Assembly (NCBI GenBank): GCA_023431185.1
Contig: JAEYXS010000003.1
Coordinates: forward strand, 36,744 to 100,743
Direction of reading: 5' to 3'
Origin: Verrucomicrobiota bacterium
Lineage (GTDB): Bacteria; Verrucomicrobiota; Verrucomicrobiia; Limisphaerales; JAEYXS01
Length of the DNA stretch: 64,000 bases
Below are positions 53,153 to 60,888 of this stretch, piece after piece. Both the position numbers and the translations under genes were made by a program. The notes under the pieces are model-generated. The model did not search any database, was not told where the DNA came from, and worked only from the letters and a program-made list of their open reading frames with translations. Within the stretch, counting starts at the first letter, position 1. Each line of letters starts with the position of its first letter.

Positions 53153-54082
53153 GTGTCCGCCGCCGGAATGCCAACGATAGATGCCAGCACGCGTTATTGC
53201 GCCGTGTATGGGCACCCTATTGCCCACTCGGCTTCGCCCGCGATGCAGAATGCTGGCATTGCCGCTTTGGGGCTCAACTGGCGTTATCTGGCTTTTGATG
53301 TCCACCCCGATTCTCTGCGCCAGGCAATCGCCGGGGCAGCAGCCATGAAGTTCATCGGTCTGAATCTCACCGTCCCGCACAAAATTTTGGCGATGGACAT
53401 CGTTGATGCGCTGGATCAATCAGCCACCACTTGGGGAGCGGTGAATACCATTCGTTTCGAGACCAAGGTGAACGGACACTGGTTGCCCTTGTCGCAAGTG
53501 GCACCCGCAGAAACCGGTGAGATCCGCACGCTGGGCTTCAACACGGATGCGGATGCCATCACAAGATCGTTACGGGAAGACTTGGGGCTGGAGCCGTGCG
53601 GGGCAAAAGTGCTGCTCTTGGGCGCCGGCGGAGCCGGACGCACTGCCGCTCTGAAGCTGGCGGCTGAAGGCGTTGCCGAATTACATTTGATTAATCGGAC
53701 GGCCAGCAAGGCCCAAGAAGTCGCGGAAGAAATCAAACGCCGGTTTCCCACAGTGAAGGTTTCCGTCGGATACCCGGCACAAACCGGCATGGACCTGGTG
53801 CTGAACGCCACCTCGCTAGGCCTCAAGGCCGGTGATCCCCTGCCCGTTGATTTGAGTCTGTTCTCCTTGAAACAGGCCCGTTATGCTTACGACATGATCT
53901 ATCGCCCGGCGGAAACGCCCTTTCTGCAAGCCGCCAAAACGGCCGGTTGCGGCACCGCCAATGGTGTCGGCATGCTGCTGTATCAGGGCGCAAAAGCTTT
54001 GGAGATATGGACGGGCAGAACCGCACCGGTAGAATCCATGCGGACCGCCCTGCTGTCCCATGTATACGGCCAAGCCCATTGA
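53153..54082 (+). CDS. aroE: Shikimate dehydrogenase
   Basis: 309 residues from a GTG; an ATG at 53168 is an alternative. Substrate-binding parts are PIAHSASPAMQNAGI and LNLTVPHKI with the catalytic Lys. NADP-binding parts are LLLGAGGAGRTAALKLA and LINRTASKA. The C-terminal GVGMLLYQGAKALEIWTG is diagnostic. It reduces 3-dehydroshikimate in aromatic amino acid synthesis. It is the first gene of a co-directional run with prepilin peptidase 26 bp downstream. Confidence 0.96.
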   Translation: MSAAGMPTIDASTRYCAVYGHPIAHSASPAMQNAGIAALGLNWRYLAFDVHPDSLRQAIAGAAAMKFIGLNLTVPHKILAMDIVDALDQSATTWGAVNTIRFETKVNGHWLPLSQVAPAETGEIRTLGFNTDADAITRSLREDLGLEPCGAKVLLLGAGGAGRTAALKLAAEGVAELHLINRTASKAQEVAEEIKRRFPTVKVSVGYPAQTGMDLVLNATSLGLKAGDPLPVDLSLFSLKQARYAYDMIYRPAETPFLQAAKTAGCGTANGVGMLLYQGAKALEIWTGRTAPVESMRTALLSHVYGQAH

Positions 54083-54108
54083 GATGCGATTTTTAACCCA
54101 CTGACCAC

Positions 54109-55227
54109 ATGTTTGACCCCGAAGTCTGGAGCGCAGTCCCTTTTCATTTTTGGTCGGTGGTGGCTTTCGTGCTGGGCTGCATGATCGGCAGCTTCCTGAA
54201 TGTCTGCATCTACCGCATGCCGCTCGAGATGAGCATCGTGCACCCGCGCTCGCACTGTCCGAAATGCGGATACATGATCCCCGCCCTGCTCAACATCCCG
54301 CTCATCACCTGGCTGTATCTGGGCGGAAAATGCGCAAACTGCAAAAACCCCATCTCCATCCGCTATTTCCTGGTGGAACTGCTGACCGGTGTTGTGTTCC
54401 TCCTCACGTGGATAAGGTTTGGACCGGAATCCCCGGGCATCGCCATCGCCTATGCAGTGCTGCTGGCAGGTTTCATCGTGGCGACCTTCATCGATTTCGA
54501 GCATTTCATCATCCCGGATGAGATCACTTTCGGCGGCATGGCCGCCGGACTGGTGGCTTCCATCATGGTGCCGGAACTGCATGATGTGGCGAGCCGCCCG
54601 GAAGCGCTCTTCCGCAGCATCATCGGACTGGTGGCAGGTGCCGGGATCGTTTACGCCATCTTGAAATTCGGCAAACTGCTTTTCGGACGTGAGAAGCTCG
54701 CCTTCCCTGAATCATCCAAGCTCATCTTCACGGAAACACACCTGCATCTGCCCGATGAAGTCAGGCCCTTTGAAGACATCTTTTACAGCCAGAGCGATAC
54801 CATTGTGCTTGAGGCCAAGCGGGTGGAGATCGTGGACCGCTGCTACCGGAATGTCACCCTGCGCCTGTCCCCCAAGCTGCTGCAACTGGGGGAGGACAAG
54901 TTCGATCCGTTGGAGGTGAAGTATATGGAAGTCATCGCAGATAAAGCCGTATTGCCTCGTGAGGCGATGGGCTTTGGCGATGTCAAATTCATGGCCGGCA
55001 TCGGGGCGTTCCTTGGTTGGCAGGCCGTCATCTTTTCGCTCATGGTCAGTGCCATCATCGGTTCTTTCGTCGGTGTCAGCCTGATCCTTTCCGGGCGCAA
55101 AGATTGGTCCAGCCGTCTGCCTTATGGTCCTTATATCGCACTGGCGGCAGTCATCTGGCTGGTCGGTGGTCGTGAATGGTTTGAACAGTTGTTCACGATC
55201 CCGGAAGACACCATGATGGGGCGTTGA
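54109..55227 (+). CDS. pilD: Prepilin peptidase (A24 family, leader peptidase / N-methyltransferase)
   Basis: 372 residues, about 100 longer than usual. The N-terminal domain has GSFLNVCIYRMP and the zinc motif CPKCGYMIP ... CANCKNPI. Catalytic aspartates are in FIDFEHFIIPDEITFGG and GFGDVKFMAGIG, in the usual GxGD form. A soluble insert of about 90 residues (about 190-285), with FTETHLHLPDEVRPFEDIFY, separates the two aspartate regions. It cleaves leader peptides of type IV pilins or type II secretion pseudopilins. Confidence 0.94.
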   Translation: MFDPEVWSAVPFHFWSVVAFVLGCMIGSFLNVCIYRMPLEMSIVHPRSHCPKCGYMIPALLNIPLITWLYLGGKCANCKNPISIRYFLVELLTGVVFLLTWIRFGPESPGIAIAYAVLLAGFIVATFIDFEHFIIPDEITFGGMAAGLVASIMVPELHDVASRPEALFRSIIGLVAGAGIVYAILKFGKLLFGREKLAFPESSKLIFTETHLHLPDEVRPFEDIFYSQSDTIVLEAKRVEIVDRCYRNVTLRLSPKLLQLGEDKFDPLEVKYMEVIADKAVLPREAMGFGDVKFMAGIGAFLGWQAVIFSLMVSAIIGSFVGVSLILSGRKDWSSRLPYGPYIALAAVIWLVGGREWFEQLFTIPEDTMMGR

Positions 55228-55244
55228 TGGCTCCACTTTAGACC

Positions 55245-56081
55245 ATGGAAAGCTCACTGCCAGCCGGCTGGCAAATCGAATTCACCCAGCACTTCAAACC
55301 GCATCCCGACATCCGGCATGCAGTCTTTGATTTTGACGGCACACTGTCACTGGTCCGGGGCGGCTGGGCGGAGATCATGGTTGAGCAATTCCTCGAACAC
55401 CTGCCCAGCCGTGATCCCGAAAAAGAGCCCGCCCTGCGGCAATCCGTGCTGCATGACATCCTTGCACTGAATGGCAAGCCCACCATCTACCAGATGCAGT
55501 TGCTGGCCGAAATGGTGGTCAAGCAAGGTGGCGAACCCGATTCTCCTGATAACTACAATCTCGATTTCCAACGCCGCCTCCGTGCCCGGATCAAGGAACG
55601 TCTGGCTGACATCCACACCCATCCCGAACGCCGCGATCATTATCTGGTTTATGAGGCTCGGAGCATCCTCACTCTGTTGCAAAAGCGCGGCATCGTCATC
55701 CATCTCCTGAGCGGCACTGCTCACGCAGACTTGCTCATCGAATCCGAGGCCTTGGGCATAGCTTGTTTCCTGGAGGACCGCATCTATGGTCCGGAAAATC
55801 TGAAACCTGGCTTCACGAAACGCGCTGTCTTCGAGCAGATCGTCCGTGATCATGCCTTGTCTCCCGGGCAATTGCTGTGCTTCGGTGATGGTGCGGTTGA
55901 GATCATGGACACGCGGCATTTAGGCGGACTGGCGGTCGCGGTGGCCAGTGATGAAGCTGCCAACGGCAGCGGCCGGGTGGATCCGAACAAGCAGACACAC
56001 CTGCTCAAGGCTGGCGCCCATGCCGTCATCCCAGATTACCGGCATGCCGAACAACTGGTGAAAATCCTCCTTGAAGATTGA
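55245..56081 (+). CDS. HAD-superfamily hydrolase
   Basis: 278 residues. The nucleophile motif is AVFDFDGTLSLVRGGW, motif II is IHLLSGTAHADL (shifted from the usual Ser/Thr), and motif IV is LCFGDGAVEIMDTR. The cap is helical and about 100 residues long. It probably dephosphorylates a small phosphorylated metabolite. It is 17 bp after prepilin peptidase and about 80 bp before the DHS-like gene; its link to the kinase two genes on is suggested by the order only. Confidence 0.88.
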   Translation: MESSLPAGWQIEFTQHFKPHPDIRHAVFDFDGTLSLVRGGWAEIMVEQFLEHLPSRDPEKEPALRQSVLHDILALNGKPTIYQMQLLAEMVVKQGGEPDSPDNYNLDFQRRLRARIKERLADIHTHPERRDHYLVYEARSILTLLQKRGIVIHLLSGTAHADLLIESEALGIACFLEDRIYGPENLKPGFTKRAVFEQIVRDHALSPGQLLCFGDGAVEIMDTRHLGGLAVAVASDEAANGSGRVDPNKQTHLLKAGAHAVIPDYRHAEQLVKILLED

Positions 56082-56163
56082 GGTCAGGCTGTCAAGAACG
56101 CCCTGATCACCGCTTGTGAAACCGTGCTGACAAAGCCAGGACAATCAGTCATTCTTCCCGCAG

Positions 56164-57276
56164 ATGATTCCCCTTGCCGTCAAACCGTTGGACTTGGAAC
56201 GCGTGCGCGTTTTTCCGCTGGCTTCCCGCAAAAGCCTTACCAGTGTTGAGGAAATCCTGCTTTCACCGGAAAGCCAGCCAGCTCCGGCCTCCGGCTGGAA
56301 TCTGCAACTGATCCAGCGTTGCGCCGCGGATATCAAACGGGCCCGGGAAAACGGCAAATCGGTCATGCTCATCTATGGCGCGCACCTGCTGCGCAATGGG
56401 GCCGCGCAAATCCTGGAACAGATGCTGCAAGCGGGTTGGCTGACGCACATCGCCACCAATGGCGCGGGGACCATCCATGACTGGGAGTATTCCTGGCTGG
56501 GCCGCTCGACTGAGAGTGTGCGGGAAAACGTCGCGACCGGAACCTTCGGGACTTGGGATGAGACCAGCCGCTATATCCATCTCGCCGTGATGAGCGGCGC
56601 TCTGGAAGGCCAGGGCTACGGCAACAGTCTCGCCCGTTTCATCCACGAGGATGGCACCACCCTGCCCGCAGTTGCCGAACTGGAAGCACAGATCCGCAAC
56701 ATGCCCGCGCATCCACTGACCGCCGCCCGCGCCGACCTGTTACGCATGATGCAGAAGCAGCAACTTGCCGGTGGCCGGATCACAGTGAACCACCCTTGGA
56801 AACAGGCCTCCATTCTGGCGGCCGCGTGGAAGCATCAGGTGCCGATGACGGTGCATCCTGGCATCGGTTACGACATCATCACCAATCACCCAATCTTCAG
56901 CGGATCAGCCATCGGACGCGGAGCAGAACTCGATTTCAAGCTGTTCTCGGGCTCTGTGGAGCATCTTGATGGCGGCGTGGTGCTTTCGGTCGGCTCAGCC
57001 ATCATGGGGCCGCAAGTCTTCGAGAAAAGCATCAGTTGCGTGAACAATTTGCGCCTGCAGGATGGCCGTCCCATCGTGCAGAACCACTCCATCTACGTGG
57101 TGGATCTGCAGGAAGGCGGTAATTGGGACTGGACACAAGGTGAGCCGCCCAAATCGAATCCGGCTTACTACCTGCGCTTCTGCAAGAGCTACGCCCGCAT
57201 GGGCGGCACCATGCACTATCTTTGTTGTGACAACGCGGCGTTCATCCACCATCTGCACCATCAGCTCAAGCCATGA
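56164..57276 (+). CDS. Deoxyhypusine synthase-like protein of unknown function
   Basis: 370 residues, cytoplasmic. Parts resemble the deoxyhypusine synthase fold: VMLIYGAHLLRNGAAQILEQ, WLTHIATNGAGTIHDWEYS (the tGA...HD pattern) and VPMTVHPGIGYDIITNHP. No bacterial eIF5A exists for true hypusine synthesis, and the catalytic Lys context is not clear. The gene ends as ATGA with the kinase start. The pairing with a PfkB kinase and a HAD phosphatase points to small-molecule chemistry. The family call is from motif memory and is uncertain. Confidence 0.55.
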   Translation: MIPLAVKPLDLERVRVFPLASRKSLTSVEEILLSPESQPAPASGWNLQLIQRCAADIKRARENGKSVMLIYGAHLLRNGAAQILEQMLQAGWLTHIATNGAGTIHDWEYSWLGRSTESVRENVATGTFGTWDETSRYIHLAVMSGALEGQGYGNSLARFIHEDGTTLPAVAELEAQIRNMPAHPLTAARADLLRMMQKQQLAGGRITVNHPWKQASILAAAWKHQVPMTVHPGIGYDIITNHPIFSGSAIGRGAELDFKLFSGSVEHLDGGVVLSVGSAIMGPQVFEKSISCVNNLRLQDGRPIVQNHSIYVVDLQEGGNWDWTQGEPPKSNPAYYLRFCKSYARMGGTMHYLCCDNAAFIHHLHHQLKP

Positions 57277-58364
57277 CACCGAAACGCTATCAGCAAATCA
57301 GCTCGCAGTTCCCGAAGCAACGGATCGCCATCGTCGGAGATTTCTGTCTGGATCGCTATCTGGAGATCGATCTGGCCAAGCAAGAGATCTCCATCGAGAC
57401 CGGCCTGCCGGTGCACAACGTGATGAACGTGCGCTCGCAACCCGGCGCCTCCGGCACGATCCTGAACAATCTGGTCGCCTTGGGCGTAGGCGAAATCACT
57501 CCTGTGGGTTTTGCGGGTGATGATGGTGAAGGCTTTGAACTCGTCCGGGCTTTGCGCCAGATCAAAGGTGTCGATCTTCGGGCTTTTTTCCAAACATCAG
57601 ACCGCCACACTTTCACTTATGCCAAACCGATTGTGGTAAATGAAGGCAAACCGCCCAAAACCACTGGCAAGTCAGCCGGCGGAAATCCCTTGGCCTCGCA
57701 AACCGCTGCCAAAACTTCCCGTGGTCCGCGGGAATTAAACCGGCTCGATTTCAAGAACTGGACCGCCACCCCAGCAGACGTGAGCAAAAGGCTCATTCAA
57801 GGATTGAATGATATCTCACCGAAGATGGATGCCCTCATCCTGCTCGATCAGGTAGACATCCCAGGAACAGGTGTCCTGACAAAAGACGTGCTGGCGGCCA
57901 TCAGCAAGATAGCCCGCAAGAATCCACAACTGCTGATCCTGGCGGACAGCCGCAACGGGCTGAGCCAATTCCCGGCGGTGGACTTCAAGATGAACGGCAC
58001 CGAGCTGTCCCGCGCCTTGGGCAGCCATACGGTTCCAGACCTTTCAGAGCTGCATGAACGTGCCGGTCAACTGGCCAAACAAACCGAGCATCGTGTCTTT
58101 GTGACCCTTTCCGAATGCGGGATCATCGGGGCTTCCCCCGATGGCTTGGTCGAGCATGCTCCCGCCCTGCCCGTACGCGGAGAGATCGATATTGTAGGCG
58201 CCGGTGATTCGGTGACGGCCAATCTCGTGACTTCGCTGCTGAGTGGTGCAAGTTTGCGGGAATCCTTGGAGATCGCGAATGCAGCCGCCTCCATCGTCAT
58301 CCATCAACTGGGCACCACTGGCACGGCCAGCCGCAAACAGATCAAGGCTATCTTGGCGGATTGA
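57273..58364 (+). CDS. PfkB-family carbohydrate kinase, HldE (RfaE domain I)-like
   Basis: 363 residues. It opens with RIAIVGDFCLDRYLEID, close to HldE domain I, then GASGTILNNLVALG (substrate site) and ends with EIDIVGAGDSVTANLVTSLL, the PfkB signature with catalytic Asp and anion hole. An insertion of about 40 polar residues (about 125-165) interrupts the lid region. No nucleotidyltransferase domain follows. It overlaps the DHS-like gene by 4 bp and the convergent apbE by 17 bp. It phosphorylates a sugar, possibly a heptose. Confidence 0.85.
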   Translation: MTPKRYQQISSQFPKQRIAIVGDFCLDRYLEIDLAKQEISIETGLPVHNVMNVRSQPGASGTILNNLVALGVGEITPVGFAGDDGEGFELVRALRQIKGVDLRAFFQTSDRHTFTYAKPIVVNEGKPPKTTGKSAGGNPLASQTAAKTSRGPRELNRLDFKNWTATPADVSKRLIQGLNDISPKMDALILLDQVDIPGTGVLTKDVLAAISKIARKNPQLLILADSRNGLSQFPAVDFKMNGTELSRALGSHTVPDLSELHERAGQLAKQTEHRVFVTLSECGIIGASPDGLVEHAPALPVRGEIDIVGAGDSVTANLVTSLLSGASLRESLEIANAAASIVIHQLGTTGTASRKQIKAILAD

Positions 58365-59412
58365 TCCGTAGCAACCGGCTGAACCGTTTCGATTCAATTT
58401 GTTCCATCTTACCGTCTTTTAGCTGCACGATCAGGGCCGCAGTATCCGTCTTTTCCTCGATGAACCTCAACCCCCGTTCAGCCCCAAGCACACTGGCAGC
58501 GGTATCAAAGGCGTCGCTGTCGATGGCGTTCTTAGCTATAACCGTGACTCCGATGCGTTCACGCAGGCCAATGCCCGTCTCCGGGTCCACGATGTGCGAG
58601 TAACGCTGCCCGCCTATCTCGGTGAATTGCTCGGTATCCCCCGAGGTCGAGAGGCCGCAGTTCTTCACACTGACGATGCGTGAGTGCTGCCCCTCTGCTG
58701 CATCGATGGAATCAATCCCGATGTTCCATCCGACACGTCCCGGCGGAGCTTCACCAATCGCCAAGTCACCGCTGGCTGCGACCATCGCCCGTGGGAAACC
58801 TTCTTGCTTGAGCACTTTGAGGGCTGCTTCCGCGGCGTAGCCTTTGGCGATGCCGCCGAGGTCCAAAGCCATGTCTGGCTTAAGCAAAGTCGCTGTCCTT
58901 TTCCGTAAATCGAGTTGCAGATTGCGATAGCTTGAAGCTGCTTTCGCGGCAGCGATCAGCTCGGGTGGTGGCAACTCCCGCTGTCTTCGAGCCCTTCGCC
59001 AAAGACGGATGACTGGCCCCAAGGTGATATCGAAGGCGCCATCCGTCTGTTCCGCTACCCACTGGGCCTTCGCGATGACCGTGAACAAATCCTCGCTTAA
59101 CACCACTGGCTGCCCGTGAGGTGTCAGGCAGAAGCGCATCAACTCACTGTCACGGTCGTAATCGGTCATGATGTCGTTCAACTGCACCACGCGCGCGAAA
59201 GCTTGATCCGCAGCCTGCCTAGCTGAAGTCTCGTCCTTAGCATAGAGCGTGATGGTGAACACAGTGCCCATCGCCCCTTTATGGAAGACAAAACGTTGCA
59301 GCTCTTTGCCTTGGACCGTCTGCTTGGAATATTGACAGCCTGAAAGCAAAGCCGCGCCAGTCAATCCCAGCAGCCATTGCCTGCGATTCAATCTTGTTTG
59401 CACCTGTGTCAT
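58348..59412 (-). CDS. apbE: FAD:protein FMN transferase (ApbE)
   Basis: About 354 residues from the ATG at 59412, giving RRQWLLGLTGAALLSGC, a signal peptide with lipobox. ApbE landmarks: KGAMGTVFTITLYA, LDLGGIAKGYAAEAAL, ASGDLAIGE, YSHIVDPETGIGLRE and DSDAFDTAASVLG. It attaches FMN to Thr of periplasmic or membrane flavoproteins such as NqrB and NqrC. An upstream in-frame extension to 59532 crosses the terminator and is not used. Confidence 0.95.
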   Translation of the reverse strand: MTQVQTRLNRRQWLLGLTGAALLSGCQYSKQTVQGKELQRFVFHKGAMGTVFTITLYAKDETSARQAADQAFARVVQLNDIMTDYDRDSELMRFCLTPHGQPVVLSEDLFTVIAKAQWVAEQTDGAFDITLGPVIRLWRRARRQRELPPPELIAAAKAASSYRNLQLDLRKRTATLLKPDMALDLGGIAKGYAAEAALKVLKQEGFPRAMVAASGDLAIGEAPPGRVGWNIGIDSIDAAEGQHSRIVSVKNCGLSTSGDTEQFTEIGGQRYSHIVDPETGIGLRERIGVTVIAKNAIDSDAFDTAASVLGAERGLRFIEEKTDTAALIVQLKDGKMEQIESKRFSRLLRINPPR

Positions 59413-59420
59413 TCCCTTCT

Positions 59421-59461
59421 CCAAAAGACAACACCCGCACCAGTTACGAGTGCGGGTGTTG
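59421..59461 (-). terminator. Rho-independent terminator downstream of the Gfo/Idh/MocA gene
   Basis: A perfect 12-bp stem, CAACACCCGCAC (59429-59440) against GTGCGGGTGTTG (59450-59461), encloses a 9-nt loop. On the minus strand it is followed by TCTTTTGG, a short T-rich run. It lies 25 bp after the stop of the Gfo/Idh/MocA gene and just before apbE, separating the two units. Confidence 0.85.
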
Positions 59462-59485
59462 CATTGTAAAATTCGGTGGTAAGGC

Positions 59486-60844
59486 TTAGATGACCACCGT
59501 CTTGCCCGGCACCGGCAACTGGTAGAGACCATCTTTACCCGGCAGCGTCGGAGGCGTCAGCTTGAGGGCATCGGCAAACGAGCCCACATCGATACCCTTC
59601 ACCATCGTGTCGATGTTCGATTTGATGGCGGCATCCCATTCCACTTCTTTGCCGGAGTAGGTTGCCATACGGCCCAGCACCGAGGTCATAGAACTCGTGG
59701 CACCGTATTCAGCCTCGTTGTAGGGCTTGTTGTTGCGGATGGCATCGAACAAGTCGTCATGCTCCTGCTGATATGGGTCCACCTTCTTTTCCTCGCGATA
59801 ACGCCACGGATTCGCACCCGTGATCGTGTAACGATGAATGTCGCTGCGGCCCTTCGAGCCGATGGCGTATTCGGAAACTTCGTTCCAGCAACCGAGCTGG
59901 TGACGGCACATGCTGTGGCAAATGGAACCATCCGCGTAGGTGAACTCGACTGAGTGATGGTCGAAAATCTCGCCATAATCCAGGCCCTTGCGCGTCTCGC
60001 ATCCGCCCATGCCGCGCGCCTTCACCGGCGGTCCGTTCTTCAGCCAGTTGATGACGTCGATGTTATGGATGTGCTGTTCGCAGATATGATCACCGCACAG
60101 CCATACGAAGTAATACCAGTTCCGCAGCTGATACTCCATCTCCGTCAGCTTGCGATTGGCCTGTTTCTCCAGATCCTCGCGCCTTCTCACCCACGGCGTG
60201 TTGCCGTTCCAGAAGCAGCGCATGCTCACGATATCACCGATGGCACCATCCTGCAGGCGCTTCATCGTCTCAAGATACGGCGGCTGATGGCGGCGTTGCA
60301 GACCGACACCCACCTTCAAGTTCTTCTTCTTGGCTTCCTGGGCAGCGGCCATGACTTTGCGGAAGCCAGGTGCATCCACGCACACCGGCTTCTCCATGAA
60401 CACGTGCTTGCCCTGCTTCACGGCCTCTTCGAACATCATCGGGCGGAAGCCAGGAGGAGTTGCGAGGATGACCACATCTGCGACAGCGATCGCCTTCTTG
60501 TAACCGTCGAAGCCCATGAACTCGTTCTCCGGCTTCACGTCCACCTTGGTCGGATGCGAACGGCGCAGATTGCTCAGGCTGCCGGTCATCTTGTCCTCAT
60601 GGATGTCCGCCACCGCCACGAGCTTGATGTCGCCCGCCGTGCTCAAAGCCTGGTTCGCCGCACCGGAACCACGACCGCCGCAACCCACCAACGCGATCTT
60701 TAGCTGATCACTGCCCGCCGCATACGCCGCACGTTCGATACTCAGCCCACCCAGCAGCGCACCACCGACGGCGACACCGGATGTTTGCAGGAAACTGCGG
60801 CGTGTTACATCTGGCCGCCCTAGGGGATTCTGGGATTCGTTCAT
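59486..60844 (-). CDS. Gfo/Idh/MocA-family oxidoreductase, Tat-exported
   Basis: 452 residues. The Tat signal is TRRSFLQTSGVAVGGALLGG. The NAD(P)-binding loop is VGCGGRGSGAANQAL, and the family motif EKPVCVDAPGF includes the catalytic Lys. GVGLQRRHQPPYLETMKRL and the downstream beta-sheet domain are typical of the exported PVC branch. These enzymes oxidise or reduce sugar hydroxyls, here probably in the periplasm. The terminator follows its stop. Confidence 0.93.
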   Translation of the reverse strand: MNESQNPLGRPDVTRRSFLQTSGVAVGGALLGGLSIERAAYAAGSDQLKIALVGCGGRGSGAANQALSTAGDIKLVAVADIHEDKMTGSLSNLRRSHPTKVDVKPENEFMGFDGYKKAIAVADVVILATPPGFRPMMFEEAVKQGKHVFMEKPVCVDAPGFRKVMAAAQEAKKKNLKVGVGLQRRHQPPYLETMKRLQDGAIGDIVSMRCFWNGNTPWVRRREDLEKQANRKLTEMEYQLRNWYYFVWLCGDHICEQHIHNIDVINWLKNGPPVKARGMGGCETRKGLDYGEIFDHHSVEFTYADGSICHSMCRHQLGCWNEVSEYAIGSKGRSDIHRYTITGANPWRYREEKKVDPYQQEHDDLFDAIRNNKPYNEAEYGATSSMTSVLGRMATYSGKEVEWDAAIKSNIDTMVKGIDVGSFADALKLTPPTLPGKDGLYQLPVPGKTVVI

Positions 60845-60888
60845 ATTGTATTTGGACTGTCCGAAAGGTTTTCTGTTCAGGGAAACGG

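Noticed and set aside
58348..59532. Extended apbE frame to 59532
   Set aside because: The extra sequence runs through the terminator hairpin and the end of the preceding gene, and would bury the lipoprotein signal.
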